The notes below the pieces were generated by a model. The model had not been told where the DNA came from. It did not search any database and worked only from the letters and a program-made list of their open reading frames with translations. DNA of 64,000 bases from Clostridium yunnanense. Its GTDB lineage: Bacteria; Bacillota; Clostridia; Clostridiales; Clostridiaceae. The translations under genes were made by a program, and so were the position numbers. Numbering within the stretch: position 1 is the first letter of the stretch; each line of letters opens with the position of its first letter. Location: contig NZ_JAENHN010000032.1 in assembly GCF_016595795.1 (NCBI RefSeq), positions 102,541 through 166,540 of the forward strand. Reading direction: 5' to 3'. Shown here piece after piece: positions 51,778-61,370 of this stretch.

Positions 51778-52479
51778 ATGCAAAATAAAAAGATTCTTAT
51801 AATAGAAGATGAAGAAAACATAGCAGAGTTACTTTCTCATTACATAAATAAAGAGGGCTATAATACAAGAATTGCAAGTAATGGAACGGTTGGACTACAA
51901 CTTGTTCAAGAATTTATGCCTGATCTAATACTTTTAGATTTGATGCTTCCAGATATAAGTGGCTTTGAAGTATGCAAAAAGATTTCAACTGATTACATAA
52001 TACCGATTATAATGATTACTGCAAAGTCTGATACTGTTGATAAGGTTCTAGGAATGGAGCTTGGGGCTGATGATTATATAACAAAACCTTTCAATACAAG
52101 AGAAGTAATTGCAAGGATAAGGTCTATTTTCAGAAGAATTGATTTGATTTCTGAATCTATTACTAATAATGAACCTAATTCTATTCAGATAGACAATGAT
52201 ATAGAAATACATATAGATCGCAGAGAAGTATTTAAAAATAACATAAAAATAGATATGACAAATAAGGAGTACGAACTATTAGTTTATCTAGCTAAAAATA
52301 AAGGAAAGGTTATAACAAGAAATGAACTATTAGATAAAGTATGGGGAATTGAATTTGTAGGCGATTCAAGAACTGTAGACATTCATATACAGAGAGTAAG
52401 AAAGAAGTTGGATGAAAGTAAGAATTCTTCTTTGATAGAAACAGTTTTTGGAATAGGTTATAAGATGGTAGGTTACTAG
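51778..52479 (+). CDS. OmpR-family response regulator
   Basis: This 233-residue regulator has a receiver domain with EDEEN acidic pocket, D54 in LLDLMLPDISG, T in IMITAKSD and K in TKPFNTRE. A winged-helix domain (about 130-233) has TNKEYELLVYLAKNKGKVITRNELLDKVWG and VDIHIQRVRKKLD. Its kinase is encoded one base downstream. The divergent neighbour is the broken L,D-transpeptidase gene, so this system may once have controlled cell-wall remodelling. Confidence 0.93.
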   Translation: MQNKKILIIEDEENIAELLSHYINKEGYNTRIASNGTVGLQLVQEFMPDLILLDLMLPDISGFEVCKKISTDYIIPIIMITAKSDTVDKVLGMELGADDYITKPFNTREVIARIRSIFRRIDLISESITNNEPNSIQIDNDIEIHIDRREVFKNNIKIDMTNKEYELLVYLAKNKGKVITRNELLDKVWGIEFVGDSRTVDIHIQRVRKKLDESKNSSLIETVFGIGYKMVGY

Positions 52480-52480
52480 T

Positions 52481-53944
52481 ATGAAGTATTCTATACAATA
52501 TAAGATTTTTATATATTTTTCTATTATTATATTTATTGCATTATCTTCATTACTTTTTGTATCATACAAGCTTACAGAAAAAAATAATGGAAATATCATA
52601 AACTCTGATATGATAGGGGCCAAAAGAAATCTAGATATATATCTAAAGCAATATTTTTTAATTAACAATATGGAACTCACTAAGAAAAATTTTTTGTTAG
52701 AAGCGGAAGAAATATCAAGTCAGCTTACAGCACAAATAGGAAACAAAGTTGAAGTGTTTGATATGGAAGGGAAAAATATCTCTAATAATAATCCTAGTAT
52801 TACTAAGTATGATTCGAAAGATATTACAGAGGCCATTGAAGGCAAAATTAATTATAGTGCAGAAACAGCTAATGGGAGGACCATAGTTAATCTTTCATAT
52901 CCGATTACTGTAGAAAATGAAGCAGTTGAAATAATAAGATATAGTAAAGATTATACTGAGCTGTTTAATTATAGTAAAAACTTTAAAAATATTAGTAATA
53001 TATTTGCCGTTCTTATATTTTTTGTTATATTAATATTTTCGCTTTTATTTTCTAAACAAATTACTAGACCAATAAAAAAACTTGCAGAAGCTTCAGAGGA
53101 TGTAGCTAAAGGGAATTTTGAAATTGATTTAAAGGTACAAACAAAAGATGAGATTGGATATTTAGCTGAAAGATTTAATATTATGGTAGGAAAAATCAAG
53201 GAACAGATAGCAATAATAAAAAAAGATAAGGATGCACTAGAAAAATTACAAAGTGAAAACAAGACTTTTTTTGATAATGTAACTCATGAACTAAAAACTC
53301 CCATAACTACAATTATGGGATATGCCCAAGCTATTGAAGATATGAATTTATCTGAAGATCAATTTTACAAGAAGGGTTTAAATTGTATCATTGGAGAAAG
53401 TATTAGATTAAACCATATGGTTATAGATTTGCTTGAGCTTGCAAAAACCTCATCAAATCAATTTAGTTATAATTTTCATGAGGTAGATGTTGGTAAAGTA
53501 TTAATAAATACATGTGAAGAAATGAGCATTAAAGGGAAAAAATATAATATTAATATTGTTACGAGTATTGGACGTGATCTTCACATATATGGTGATAAAG
53601 AAAGAATCAAGGAGGTTTTTGTAAACCTATTGGACAATTCCATGAAGTATGGTAATGTAAATTCCAATATTTATGTTAATGCATATAAAGAAGAGCATGA
53701 GATATTTATAAAAATAAAAGATCTGGGAGAAGGCATTTCTGAAGAAGATTTAAGTAAAATTTTTGAACCTTTTTATAGAGTTAATAAAAAGAGTGCCAGG
53801 CAGCAAGGAAGTGCTGGTCTTGGGTTAACAATAGTGAAAGAGATAGTTGAAAAGCACGGTGGAGGTATTACAGTAAATAGTAAACTAAAAGAAGGCACGG
53901 AGATAACAATAAAATTTAGAGGTGAATTAAATGCTAAAGATTAA
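52481..53944 (+). CDS. Sensor histidine kinase
   Basis: This 487-residue kinase has an N-terminal membrane segment (about 10-28), an extracytoplasmic sensor of about 135 residues, a second membrane segment (about 172-192), HAMP (about 193-245), HisKA with H269 in NVTHELKTPITT, and HATPase with DLGEGISEED and AGLGLTIVKEI. It is encoded one base after the regulator (TAG-T-ATG) and overlaps the following gene by 14 nt. It is a three-gene operon. The signal is unknown. Confidence 0.93.
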   Translation: MKYSIQYKIFIYFSIIIFIALSSLLFVSYKLTEKNNGNIINSDMIGAKRNLDIYLKQYFLINNMELTKKNFLLEAEEISSQLTAQIGNKVEVFDMEGKNISNNNPSITKYDSKDITEAIEGKINYSAETANGRTIVNLSYPITVENEAVEIIRYSKDYTELFNYSKNFKNISNIFAVLIFFVILIFSLLFSKQITRPIKKLAEASEDVAKGNFEIDLKVQTKDEIGYLAERFNIMVGKIKEQIAIIKKDKDALEKLQSENKTFFDNVTHELKTPITTIMGYAQAIEDMNLSEDQFYKKGLNCIIGESIRLNHMVIDLLELAKTSSNQFSYNFHEVDVGKVLINTCEEMSIKGKKYNINIVTSIGRDLHIYGDKERIKEVFVNLLDNSMKYGNVNSNIYVNAYKEEHEIFIKIKDLGEGISEEDLSKIFEPFYRVNKKSARQQGSAGLGLTIVKEIVEKHGGGITVNSKLKEGTEITIKFRGELNAKD

Positions 53945-55094
53945 GAATATTAGACTAATAGGTAATAGAGTATTTATGCTAGCTATTTTTCTTATATTCA
54001 TTGTGTCATTTTACTTCATTAACTTAACTTATTCTAATAACAGTATTATTAATAAAGTTGTGGTGCTTGATAAAAATTTATTTCAGAGTGATTTTCCTGA
54101 TAATCTAATAAATGACTTATCAATGGGAAAAGTTGATAAATTAAATCTTCCATACAGCATAAGCGATGTTACATTAATTAAAGAAAATATTTTTGCAGTT
54201 CAAGTCTCGCTTAGATTAATGTCAAATAAAAAAAGTTATGATATGGATGAAAAGAATATAAAACTTATAGATAATAATAATGTATATTCAGATATAGATA
54301 TTTCTCAATTAAGCGATTACGATTTGAGAAAAGTATTAGTTTCTCCAAGTGGGAAGAATTTTCTGTGTTTATTTAAAAATTACAAAGATCAATCTTTTGC
54401 TAATTTACTCTATGATGTAGATAAAAAAATTCAAAATATAAAGTATGATAAGTTATTAGCTGCTTGTTGGTTACCAGATAGTAATAGATATATAGGAATA
54501 GATAGTTATTTATTTATAAAAGACATCAGAAGCGGAAAAAGGACTAATTTAATAGCAATGAATCAAATGTTTGATAAAGATAGTATTAGTGGAGATAAAA
54601 ATGTTGAATTAACTGTATCAAAAGATGGTAATAAAGTTTATATAGTGTATAACAATCTTTGTGCGTATTTTAGCATTAATAGTACTGTGAAACCACAACT
54701 AACATTACTTAGTAGCAGATTTATTAGTAATATTACGGCTATATCTAGTTCAAGTATTGTTTTTCAAGGGTTTGATAATGGAGAAGCTTGTATTTATATA
54801 TATTCGTTTGATACAAATAAAGCAGTACCTATAGTAAGGGCACTAGGGCAAAAAATAAATGGGTATGCAGCAAGCAATGATGGGAAGATGATAATATATA
54901 GTGTTTTTCAAAATGAATCTAGTGAACTTCATGCGGTTTACATAGATGAAAATAAAGCATACAAAGATCAAGTTATATATAAGGATAATAAATTTATAAA
55001 TTCTGTAAAGTTATCTTATGATAATAATGCTCTAACTTTTTTAGTCACAGATAAAGATATTTCTACAATATTTAAATTCAATTTAAAAAAATGA
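53931..55094 (+). CDS. Membrane-anchored protein with beta-propeller-like repeats, third gene of the two-component operon
   Basis: This 387-residue protein has one N-terminal membrane anchor (about 13-32) and a large extracytoplasmic domain. It is made of repeating strands with patterns such as LSDYDLRKVLVSPSGKNFLCLFK, DSNRYIGIDSYLFIKD, SKDGNKVYIVYN and SNDGKMIIYSVFQNESSELHAVYI, which look like TolB/WD40-type propeller blades. I do not recognise a named family. Its 14-nt overlap with the kinase gene suggests it is an accessory protein of the sensor or its output. The terminator follows it. Confidence 0.72.
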   Translation: MLKIKNIRLIGNRVFMLAIFLIFIVSFYFINLTYSNNSIINKVVVLDKNLFQSDFPDNLINDLSMGKVDKLNLPYSISDVTLIKENIFAVQVSLRLMSNKKSYDMDEKNIKLIDNNNVYSDIDISQLSDYDLRKVLVSPSGKNFLCLFKNYKDQSFANLLYDVDKKIQNIKYDKLLAACWLPDSNRYIGIDSYLFIKDIRSGKRTNLIAMNQMFDKDSISGDKNVELTVSKDGNKVYIVYNNLCAYFSINSTVKPQLTLLSSRFISNITAISSSSIVFQGFDNGEACIYIYSFDTNKAVPIVRALGQKINGYAASNDGKMIIYSVFQNESSELHAVYIDENKAYKDQVIYKDNKFINSVKLSYDNNALTFLVTDKDISTIFKFNLKK

Positions 55095-55109
55095 ATTCTA
55101 TAGCTTAAA

Positions 55110-55143
55110 AATCACTGCGAAAAGTTAATTCGCAGTGATTTTT
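55110..55143 (+). terminator. Intrinsic terminator of the three-gene two-component operon
   Basis: AATCACTGCGAA (55110-55121) and TTCGCAGTGATT (55129-55140) pair over 12 bp, followed by TTT. Confidence 0.9.
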
Positions 55144-55404
55144 AATTAAGACTACATATATGATAAAATTAAACTAAGTTTTTAGTATTAAGCTTGTATT
55201 TATTTTAGATTTTATGATTTATATAAAATTTTTAGGGGATATTTATATAGTATGACAAATAGTAGAAACTATGAGTAAAGTCATGAATTAGTTAAATTGA
55301 ACAAGAAAATACTTGAAATATCGAGTTAATCCGACATAATAATTGATTCATAAAATAGAAAATACAAGTATAATATATATATATTTATTATAAGGAGTAT
55401 GAAG
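55144..55404. other. About 260-bp AT-rich gap before the PRPP synthetase homologue
   Basis: I see no gene or clear RNA here. An AAGGAG ribosome site lies at 55392-55397. Confidence 0.4.
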
Positions 55405-56520
55405 ATGAGCGAAAATCAAATTTTTATCCACAACAATGGAGAATTAGGTCTTATAGTTTTAGAAAGCTGTAGAGCTTTAGGACAAAAAATTGATGAAGAA
55501 ATCAAGGCTAAAAGGGGCGTAAGTGAATCTTTTTTAATTCCTTCAGATGAAATACGCTTTTCTAATGGGGAAGGAAAGGTAAAGCTTTCAGAAACAGTTA
55601 GAGGTAAAGATATTTACATACTTTGCGATGTTGGTAATCATAGCTGTTCATATAACATGTTTGGAGTAAAAACTTTTAAAGGACCAGATGAGCATTTCCA
55701 AGACATAAAAAGAACTGTTTCCGCTATAAGAGGGAAGGCAAGAAGAATAACTGTTATAATGCCACTTCTTTATGCTTCAAGACAACATAGAAGAAAGGGC
55801 AGAGAATCACTTGATTGTGCTTTAGCATTACAAGAATTAGAAAGATTAGGAGTTCAAGAAATCATAACTTTTGATGCACATGATCCTAATGTTCAAAATG
55901 CGATTCCGCTTTTATCTTTTGAAAATTTATATCCTACTTATGATATACTAAAGACTTTTATAACAGAAGAAACATCGGCAGAAATAGATAAAGATAAAAT
56001 GCTAGTAATTAGTCCTGATACGGGAGCTATGGATAGAGCTATATATTATTCAAGTGTGTTAGGTCTAGATGTTGGTTTATTTTATAAAAGAAGAGACCAT
56101 TCTACGATAGTAAATGGTAAAAACCCTATTGTAAAACACGAATATATGGGAAGAGATGTTGATGGTCAAGATGTTCTTATCGTTGATGATATGATTGCTT
56201 CTGGAGAATCTGTTCTAGACATCGCTAAAGAACTTAAAGCAAGAAATGCTAGAAATGTTTATGTTGCTGCTACTTTTGCATTCTTCACTGAAGGAGCTGA
56301 AAAGTTCCAAAAATTCTATGAAGACGGTGTTATAACAAGAGTTTATTCAACTAACTTAACTTACATTTCTCCTGAAGTTCAACAGGCTGAATGGTTCAAG
56401 AAGGTAGATATGTCTCAATTTATTGCTAGAATAATAAATAGATTAAATCATGATCAATCTATTGCTTCTTATATGGATGCAACATATGTTATATCTCAAT
56501 TATTAAAGAACAGAACTTAA
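55405..56520 (+). CDS. Ribose-phosphate pyrophosphokinase homologue (long clostridial form)
   Basis: This phosphoribosyl pyrophosphate synthetase-type protein has about 371 residues. It has an N-terminal Pribosyltran_N-like domain with SDEIRFSNGEGKVKLSETVRGKDIYILCDVG, a middle ITVIMPLLYASRQHRRKGRESLDCALALQELERLGVQEIITFDAHDPN (ATP loop and catalytic His region), and the PRPP-binding loop DVLIVDDMIASGESV. It should make PRPP from ribose 5-phosphate and ATP. It is about 55 residues longer than the usual 315-residue Prs, and the insertions suggest a paralogue. ATG 55405 fits the AAGGAG site better than ATG 55399. Confidence 0.85.
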   Translation: MSENQIFIHNNGELGLIVLESCRALGQKIDEEIKAKRGVSESFLIPSDEIRFSNGEGKVKLSETVRGKDIYILCDVGNHSCSYNMFGVKTFKGPDEHFQDIKRTVSAIRGKARRITVIMPLLYASRQHRRKGRESLDCALALQELERLGVQEIITFDAHDPNVQNAIPLLSFENLYPTYDILKTFITEETSAEIDKDKMLVISPDTGAMDRAIYYSSVLGLDVGLFYKRRDHSTIVNGKNPIVKHEYMGRDVDGQDVLIVDDMIASGESVLDIAKELKARNARNVYVAATFAFFTEGAEKFQKFYEDGVITRVYSTNLTYISPEVQQAEWFKKVDMSQFIARIINRLNHDQSIASYMDATYVISQLLKNRT

Positions 56521-56557
56521 TAAGGTTAATATCAAATACTCTTACTTACAAAAAAAG

Positions 56558-56585
56558 GGTTAGAACTAAAATTTTAGTTCTAACC
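56558..56585. terminator. 28-bp perfect palindrome, bidirectional terminator
   Basis: GGTTAGAACTAAAA (56558-56571) and TTTTAGTTCTAACC (56572-56585) form a continuous palindrome between the convergent PRPP synthetase and MATE genes, with A and T runs outside. Confidence 0.82.
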
Positions 56586-56611
56586 TTCTTTGTTATATTT
56601 TTAGTTATTAA

Positions 56612-57973
56612 TTAATGAACTACTAGATTGTTTATCCACTTCTTAGATGCAATCCTAGGAAATCCAACAAAAAATTTAGCTATTTCCTCCATAAATACGA
56701 ATATATAAACTTTATCTATTGGCATATGAAAGTATAATCCTGCTAGAGCAACTAAAGGCACTCCTACAAGCCACATTCCACCGATATCCAGTAGTAGACA
56801 AAATTTCGTATCTCCACCACTTCTAAGTATTCCAACTACATTTGTATAATTGAATACCTTTATACAAAGAAATATACCTAGTATATGAAGTAAGGATTTA
56901 GAGTAATTATGAACTTCAGGAGATACGCTATAAGCAAATAAAATAGATGGAGCCCCTAAGTATATTATAAGTCCTACAATAACACCAATAAGTGGATTCA
57001 TTATTATAAATCTTTTAGCATATAGAAAAGCAGTCTTTTCATCCTTTTGTCCTATCTTCTGTCCTATCATGATTGCGGCAGCATTACCGAACCCTAAAAA
57101 CACAACCATGGCAAGTCTATCTATTGTACTTACTATATTTGTAGAGGCAACAATAGCTGTGCCCATATGTGCGTATACAACCGAATAAATAGTAACTCCT
57201 AAAGCCCAGAAACTTTCATTTAAAATAACAGGGATAGTTATCTTAAAGAATCTTTTAGCAAATTCCATAGATATGTCTAGTAGTTCTTTTGGTTTTGCTG
57301 CTATAGGAAATTTGAATTTATATATAACAAATATCATTAATATAAATTCTACAATACGAGCAATTAAGGTACCTAAAGCAGATCCGTATACTCCAAGGCC
57401 AGGAATGCCGGCAACGCCATATACAAGAGTAAAATTTAGCACTGTATTTATGCCTAATGCAATAATACTAACTATCATCGGAGCTTTTACTTGTCCAATA
57501 CTTCTTAAAGTCGCAGAACATGCGAATGTTATTGCTGTAACTATGTAGCTAAGGCTGATTATTTTAAGATAGTTTGCCCCCATATTTATAACTGCTGGAT
57601 CATTGGAGAAAACACTCATTATTGGTATAGGAAAGAGTAAAGCTGCAATTGTAAAAGCTGACGATACTGTTATTGCAGTGATAAGACAGATTCCTAAAAC
57701 TCTTTTAATATTCTTCAAGTCCTTTTTACCCCAATATTGAGCTGTAAAGATTGATGCACCACTTACTACACCAAACAACACTAGATTTAACAAGAAAAAC
57801 ATTTGATTTGCTAGTCCAACACTTGCAATTGCTACTTCCCCGAGACCACCTATGATTATATTATCAAATAAATTTAGAGAAGATAATATAAAGTTTTGAA
57901 GTGCTATTGGGAAGGCTAATTTTATTGTGTCTTTGAAAAATTTCTTGTCATTAAATAAGGATAATAAATTCAT
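56612..57973 (-). CDS. MATE-family multidrug efflux protein
   Basis: This protein of about 453 residues has twelve membrane segments of the MATE type, two homologous bundles of six. It shows FPIALQNFILSSLNLFDNIIIGGLGEVAIASVGLANQ at the start and TNIVSTIDRLAMVVFLGFGNAAAIMIGQKIGQKDEKTA at the start of the second half. It should export cationic compounds in exchange for Na+ or H+. ATG 57973 is preferred because GGAGG lies inside the longer reading from ATG 57988. It is convergent with the PRPP synthetase gene. Confidence 0.92.
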   Translation of the reverse strand: MNLLSLFNDKKFFKDTIKLAFPIALQNFILSSLNLFDNIIIGGLGEVAIASVGLANQMFFLLNLVLFGVVSGASIFTAQYWGKKDLKNIKRVLGICLITAITVSSAFTIAALLFPIPIMSVFSNDPAVINMGANYLKIISLSYIVTAITFACSATLRSIGQVKAPMIVSIIALGINTVLNFTLVYGVAGIPGLGVYGSALGTLIARIVEFILMIFVIYKFKFPIAAKPKELLDISMEFAKRFFKITIPVILNESFWALGVTIYSVVYAHMGTAIVASTNIVSTIDRLAMVVFLGFGNAAAIMIGQKIGQKDEKTAFLYAKRFIIMNPLIGVIVGLIIYLGAPSILFAYSVSPEVHNYSKSLLHILGIFLCIKVFNYTNVVGILRSGGDTKFCLLLDIGGMWLVGVPLVALAGLYFHMPIDKVYIFVFMEEIAKFFVGFPRIASKKWINNLVVH

Positions 57974-58028
57974 AATTGTAACCTCCATAACATTAGCTAT
58001 ATAATTATAGCATTAATTTATAAAAGAT

Positions 58029-58049
58029 TTTAGAATTAGTTTAGAATTA
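58029..58049 (+). promoter_or_regulatory. Tandem 10-bp repeats upstream of the MacAB-like operon
   Basis: TTTAGAATTA occurs at 58029-58038 and again at 58040-58049, exactly 11 bp apart, followed by a related TTTAATAATT. The pattern fits a site for the OmpR-type regulator encoded at the end of this operon. It lies about 160 bp before the first start, and also about 60 bp upstream of the divergent MATE gene. Confidence 0.5.
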
Positions 58050-58207
58050 TTTAATAATTTCTTTCAATTAATTTTATAATCAACATGTACAATAAAGATA
58101 TACTATTTTAATATGAGAATATTATCTCAGTTTTTATGGTGCATATTTGTATGAGTCTTTTAATTTAATTATTGAATATATGTTTGATTACATGGGAGGA
58201 ATTTTGG

Positions 58208-59413
58208 ATGAAAAAGAAAATAATAGCTATAGTATTAGTAGCAATAGTAGTGGTTGGAGGATTAGGTTATGCAAGAAGCAGAAAAAACACAACACATTTT
58301 CTAAGCGTAAAAACTGCAAGTGTATCAACTGGCAATATTCAATCGTATCTTTCAACTACTGCAACTATAAAATCTAAGAACAGTAAAGATTATTATCCAA
58401 TCCAAGGTAAAGTAAAAAAGGTAAATGTAAAAGTTGGAGACTCTGTAACAAAGGGACAAGTGCTTGCAGAATTTGATGTAACTGATCCAAATATAAGTGT
58501 GAAGCAAGCTCAGATCAATTATGATAATGCAGTACTTGCAAAGCAAGTGCAAGTAAATGCAAATAACGCTCTAAAGAATAGCATACCTGATTTAGATAAA
58601 CAGATTTCTGATTTAAATAATCAAATTGCTGAGGCGAAGAAGACCCCTCAAACTGCAGCTAACTTATCAGCATTGCAATCACAATTAGCAACAGCACAAT
58701 CGAAAAGAGATGCTGCCTCAAAACCACAATTTAGTGATGAACAACTTAAGCAATCAGATAATACTATTGCACTCCAAAAAATAGCATTAGATACAGCTAA
58801 AGATAATCTTTCAAAAAGTCAAAGTAAAATTGTAGCTGATTTTGATGGAGTTGTAACGGCATTAAACATTGCAGAGGGTGCAGCTACAGTATCCGCAGCA
58901 CAACCGGCTATAACAATACAAGATGTGAACAATTTAAAGGCTGTAATGTCAGTAGGAAAGTTTGACGCTGCGAAAATTCAACTTGGACAAGAAGCTGTTA
59001 TAAAAAGTGGAGATAAAAAGCTAAAAGGTAAGGTTTCATTTATTGGACCTGCAGCTAAAACTACTGCATCAGCAACTGGAACTGAATCAACACTTCCAGT
59101 AGAAATAGACATATTAGATAAACCAGATGTCTTAAAGATTGATTTTGATACAGATGTAGACGTACTTCTTGGACAAGTAAACAATGTAATGAAAGTTCCT
59201 GCTGAAAGTTTAAGAACTGATAAAAACGATAGAAACTATTTATATGTTATAAGTGGTGGAAAAGCAGTAGAAAAAGAAGTGAAGCTTGGACTTCAATCTG
59301 ATATGGAAGCACAAGTAACTGAAGGGTTAAGCAATGGAGATAAGGTTATACTTAATCCAAGTTCAAGCGTTAAAGATGGAATAACAGTAAAAGAAGCAGG
59401 TGATGGTAAGTAA
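58208..59413 (+). CDS. HlyD/RND-type efflux adaptor (MacA-like)
   Basis: This adaptor protein has about 401 residues. It has an N-terminal membrane anchor (KKKIIAIVLVAIVVVGG), a lipoyl-like half-motif (YPIQGKVKKVNVKVGDSVTKGQVLAEFD), a helical coiled-coil hairpin at about 100-190 rich in Gln, Ala, Lys and Asp, the second lipoyl half (KIVADFDGVVTALNIAEGAATV), and beta-barrel and membrane-proximal domains (VPAESLRTDKNDRNYLYVISGGKA). It should couple the ABC permease to substrate outside the membrane. ATG 58208 is chosen because GGGAGGA is 7-13 nt upstream. Its stop overlaps the next start by one base. Confidence 0.9.
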   Translation: MKKKIIAIVLVAIVVVGGLGYARSRKNTTHFLSVKTASVSTGNIQSYLSTTATIKSKNSKDYYPIQGKVKKVNVKVGDSVTKGQVLAEFDVTDPNISVKQAQINYDNAVLAKQVQVNANNALKNSIPDLDKQISDLNNQIAEAKKTPQTAANLSALQSQLATAQSKRDAASKPQFSDEQLKQSDNTIALQKIALDTAKDNLSKSQSKIVADFDGVVTALNIAEGAATVSAAQPAITIQDVNNLKAVMSVGKFDAAKIQLGQEAVIKSGDKKLKGKVSFIGPAAKTTASATGTESTLPVEIDILDKPDVLKIDFDTDVDVLLGQVNNVMKVPAESLRTDKNDRNYLYVISGGKAVEKEVKLGLQSDMEAQVTEGLSNGDKVILNPSSSVKDGITVKEAGDGK

Positions 59414-60105
59414 TGCTAGAAGTTAAAGATATAGTTAAGAAGTATGTAAATGGAGACATTAATTTTACTGCACTTAAAGGTATAAACCTTAAAATTGAAA
59501 AGGGTGAGTTTACTTCTATCATGGGTCCATCGGGCTCTGGTAAATCTACGATGATGAACATAATTGGATGCTTAGATAGAATGGATAGTGGAACATATAT
59601 TTTAAATGAACAAAATGTATCAAACCTTAATGATAAAGAATTAGCTCTTATTAGAAATAAAGAAATAGGATTTGTTTTTCAGGCATTTAATCTATTGCCT
59701 AGAATGACAATCTTAGAAAATGTTGAACTTCCCATGGTATATGCTGGTATACCTAAAAAGATTAGGCGAGAAAAGGCTTTAGCAGCTCTTAGTAAGGTTG
59801 GTCTTGGTGACAGGGTAAAACATAAACCAAATGAAATTTCAGGAGGACAAAAACAAAGAGTTGCTATTGCGAGAGCCATAGTAAATACTCCCGCAGTAAT
59901 AATGGCTGATGAGCCTACAGGAAATCTTGATACTCAGTCTTCTATAGAAATAATGAAAATATTCCAGGACTTAAATAACGAAGGTGCAACTGTTATAATG
60001 GTTACTCATGAACCAGATATAGCACAGCACACAAAAAGAATAGTTAGGTTCAAGGATGGACTAATAGTTGATGACTATTTGGTTAAAAACAGAATAATTC
60101 TATAG
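59413..60105 (+). CDS. ABC exporter ATPase, MacB/LolD-type
   Basis: This 230-residue ATPase has Walker A GPSGSGKST, a Q-loop FVFQAFNLLPRMT, the signature SGGQKQRVAIARA, Walker B VIMADEPTGNLD and an H-loop MVTHEPD. It belongs to the MacB/LolD group that works with FtsX-type permeases. It is coupled to the adaptor gene by a one-base overlap (TAATG) and followed 12 nt later by the permease gene. Confidence 0.95.
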   Translation: MLEVKDIVKKYVNGDINFTALKGINLKIEKGEFTSIMGPSGSGKSTMMNIIGCLDRMDSGTYILNEQNVSNLNDKELALIRNKEIGFVFQAFNLLPRMTILENVELPMVYAGIPKKIRREKALAALSKVGLGDRVKHKPNEISGGQKQRVAIARAIVNTPAVIMADEPTGNLDTQSSIEIMKIFQDLNNEGATVIMVTHEPDIAQHTKRIVRFKDGLIVDDYLVKNRIIL

Positions 60106-60117
60106 GAGGTAAAACTA

Positions 60118-61344
60118 ATGAATATAATAAGCAGTTTACTTGAAAACTTCAAAATGGCAGTTGATAGTATCATATCTAATAAAATGCGTTCTTTTCTAAC
60201 GATGCTTGGTATAATTATAGGAATAAGCTCAGTTATAGCAATTATATCACTAGGAGCTGGTGGTCAAGAGTCTATAACAGGTGAGTTTGAAAAGCTTGGT
60301 TCTTCTACTGTGAATGTATCTACAGATACAACAAAAGCTTCTCAAAGTGATGTGATAACATTTGAAGATATAAAACAAATTAAAAATAAAGTAGATACGG
60401 CAAGATATGTTGCTCCGAATGTATCTAAAACCGGAGTAGCGATTTCGGACAAAGGTAATAAAAGAGCAAGTATTTCTGGAACAAATACAGATGGATTTAT
60501 AATACAAAATACTGAGTTTTTATATGGAAGAGCTTTTAATGAAAGAGAATATACTGAAGGAAAAAATGTTGTAATAATTGATGAGGATTCAGCAACTGAC
60601 CTATTTGGATACACAGATGTTACAGGAAAGAGCATTAAAATTGGGCCTGCAAAATCACCTATTAAAGCTACTATAATAGGGGTTACAGTCTCACCTTTTG
60701 GATCTACTTTTAAAAATGTGGGTAGAAATCAAAGACCAGGTATATTTTATGCACCGGCGACATTATTACAAAATATGTACTCTAATGAATTTTCTATAGA
60801 TAGAATAAGTATTATGGCAGCTGATAAAGATATGCTGGAGGAAACAGGAAACAGTGCAAAAAACGTATTAGAAAGTAGACATAATAATAGAGGAAAAGAT
60901 ATTTACACTGCTCAAGGAGCATTAAGTCAGCTGGAACAAATAAATAATGTACTTGGAATCTTTACTACATTTATCGGAGCAGTTGCTGCAATATCACTTA
61001 TTGTAGGTGGTATAGGAGTAATGAATATAATGTTAGTTTCGGTAACTGAAAGAACTAGAGAAATAGGTATAAGAAAAGCAATAGGTGCTACAACTAACAA
61101 GATACTTCTTCAGTTTTTAACAGAATCTGTTATAATTTCCCTTATTGGTGGAATTATAGGATTACTTGTTGGAATAATTGGCGCTTATGCAATAGGAAGT
61201 TTTGCAAGTATTACACCTTCATTATCAATCTCTGCAATTATAGGCGTTATAGCATTCTCTTCAGCAGTTGGAATTTTCTTTGGAATATATCCTGCTAGAA
61301 AGGCTGCTAAGTTAGATCCTATAGATGCCTTAAGATATGAGTAA
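60118..61344 (+). CDS. ABC exporter permease, MacB/FtsX type
   Basis: This 408-residue permease has one membrane segment near residue 22-42 after MRSFLTMLGIIIGISSVIA, a large extracytoplasmic MacB_PCD domain (about 50-275), and three C-terminal segments with VSVTERTREIGIRKAIGATTNKILLQFLTESVIISLIGG and PARKAAKLDPIDALRYE. These are the hallmarks of MacB-type permeases, which move antibiotics, peptides or lipids by a mechanotransmission mechanism. The ribosome site is AGGAGG. Confidence 0.94.
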   Translation: MNIISSLLENFKMAVDSIISNKMRSFLTMLGIIIGISSVIAIISLGAGGQESITGEFEKLGSSTVNVSTDTTKASQSDVITFEDIKQIKNKVDTARYVAPNVSKTGVAISDKGNKRASISGTNTDGFIIQNTEFLYGRAFNEREYTEGKNVVIIDEDSATDLFGYTDVTGKSIKIGPAKSPIKATIIGVTVSPFGSTFKNVGRNQRPGIFYAPATLLQNMYSNEFSIDRISIMAADKDMLEETGNSAKNVLESRHNNRGKDIYTAQGALSQLEQINNVLGIFTTFIGAVAAISLIVGGIGVMNIMLVSVTERTREIGIRKAIGATTNKILLQFLTESVIISLIGGIIGLLVGIIGAYAIGSFASITPSLSISAIIGVIAFSSAVGIFFGIYPARKAAKLDPIDALRYE

Positions 61345-61370
61345 ACTTTACAGAATAGGGGTGAATTTAT

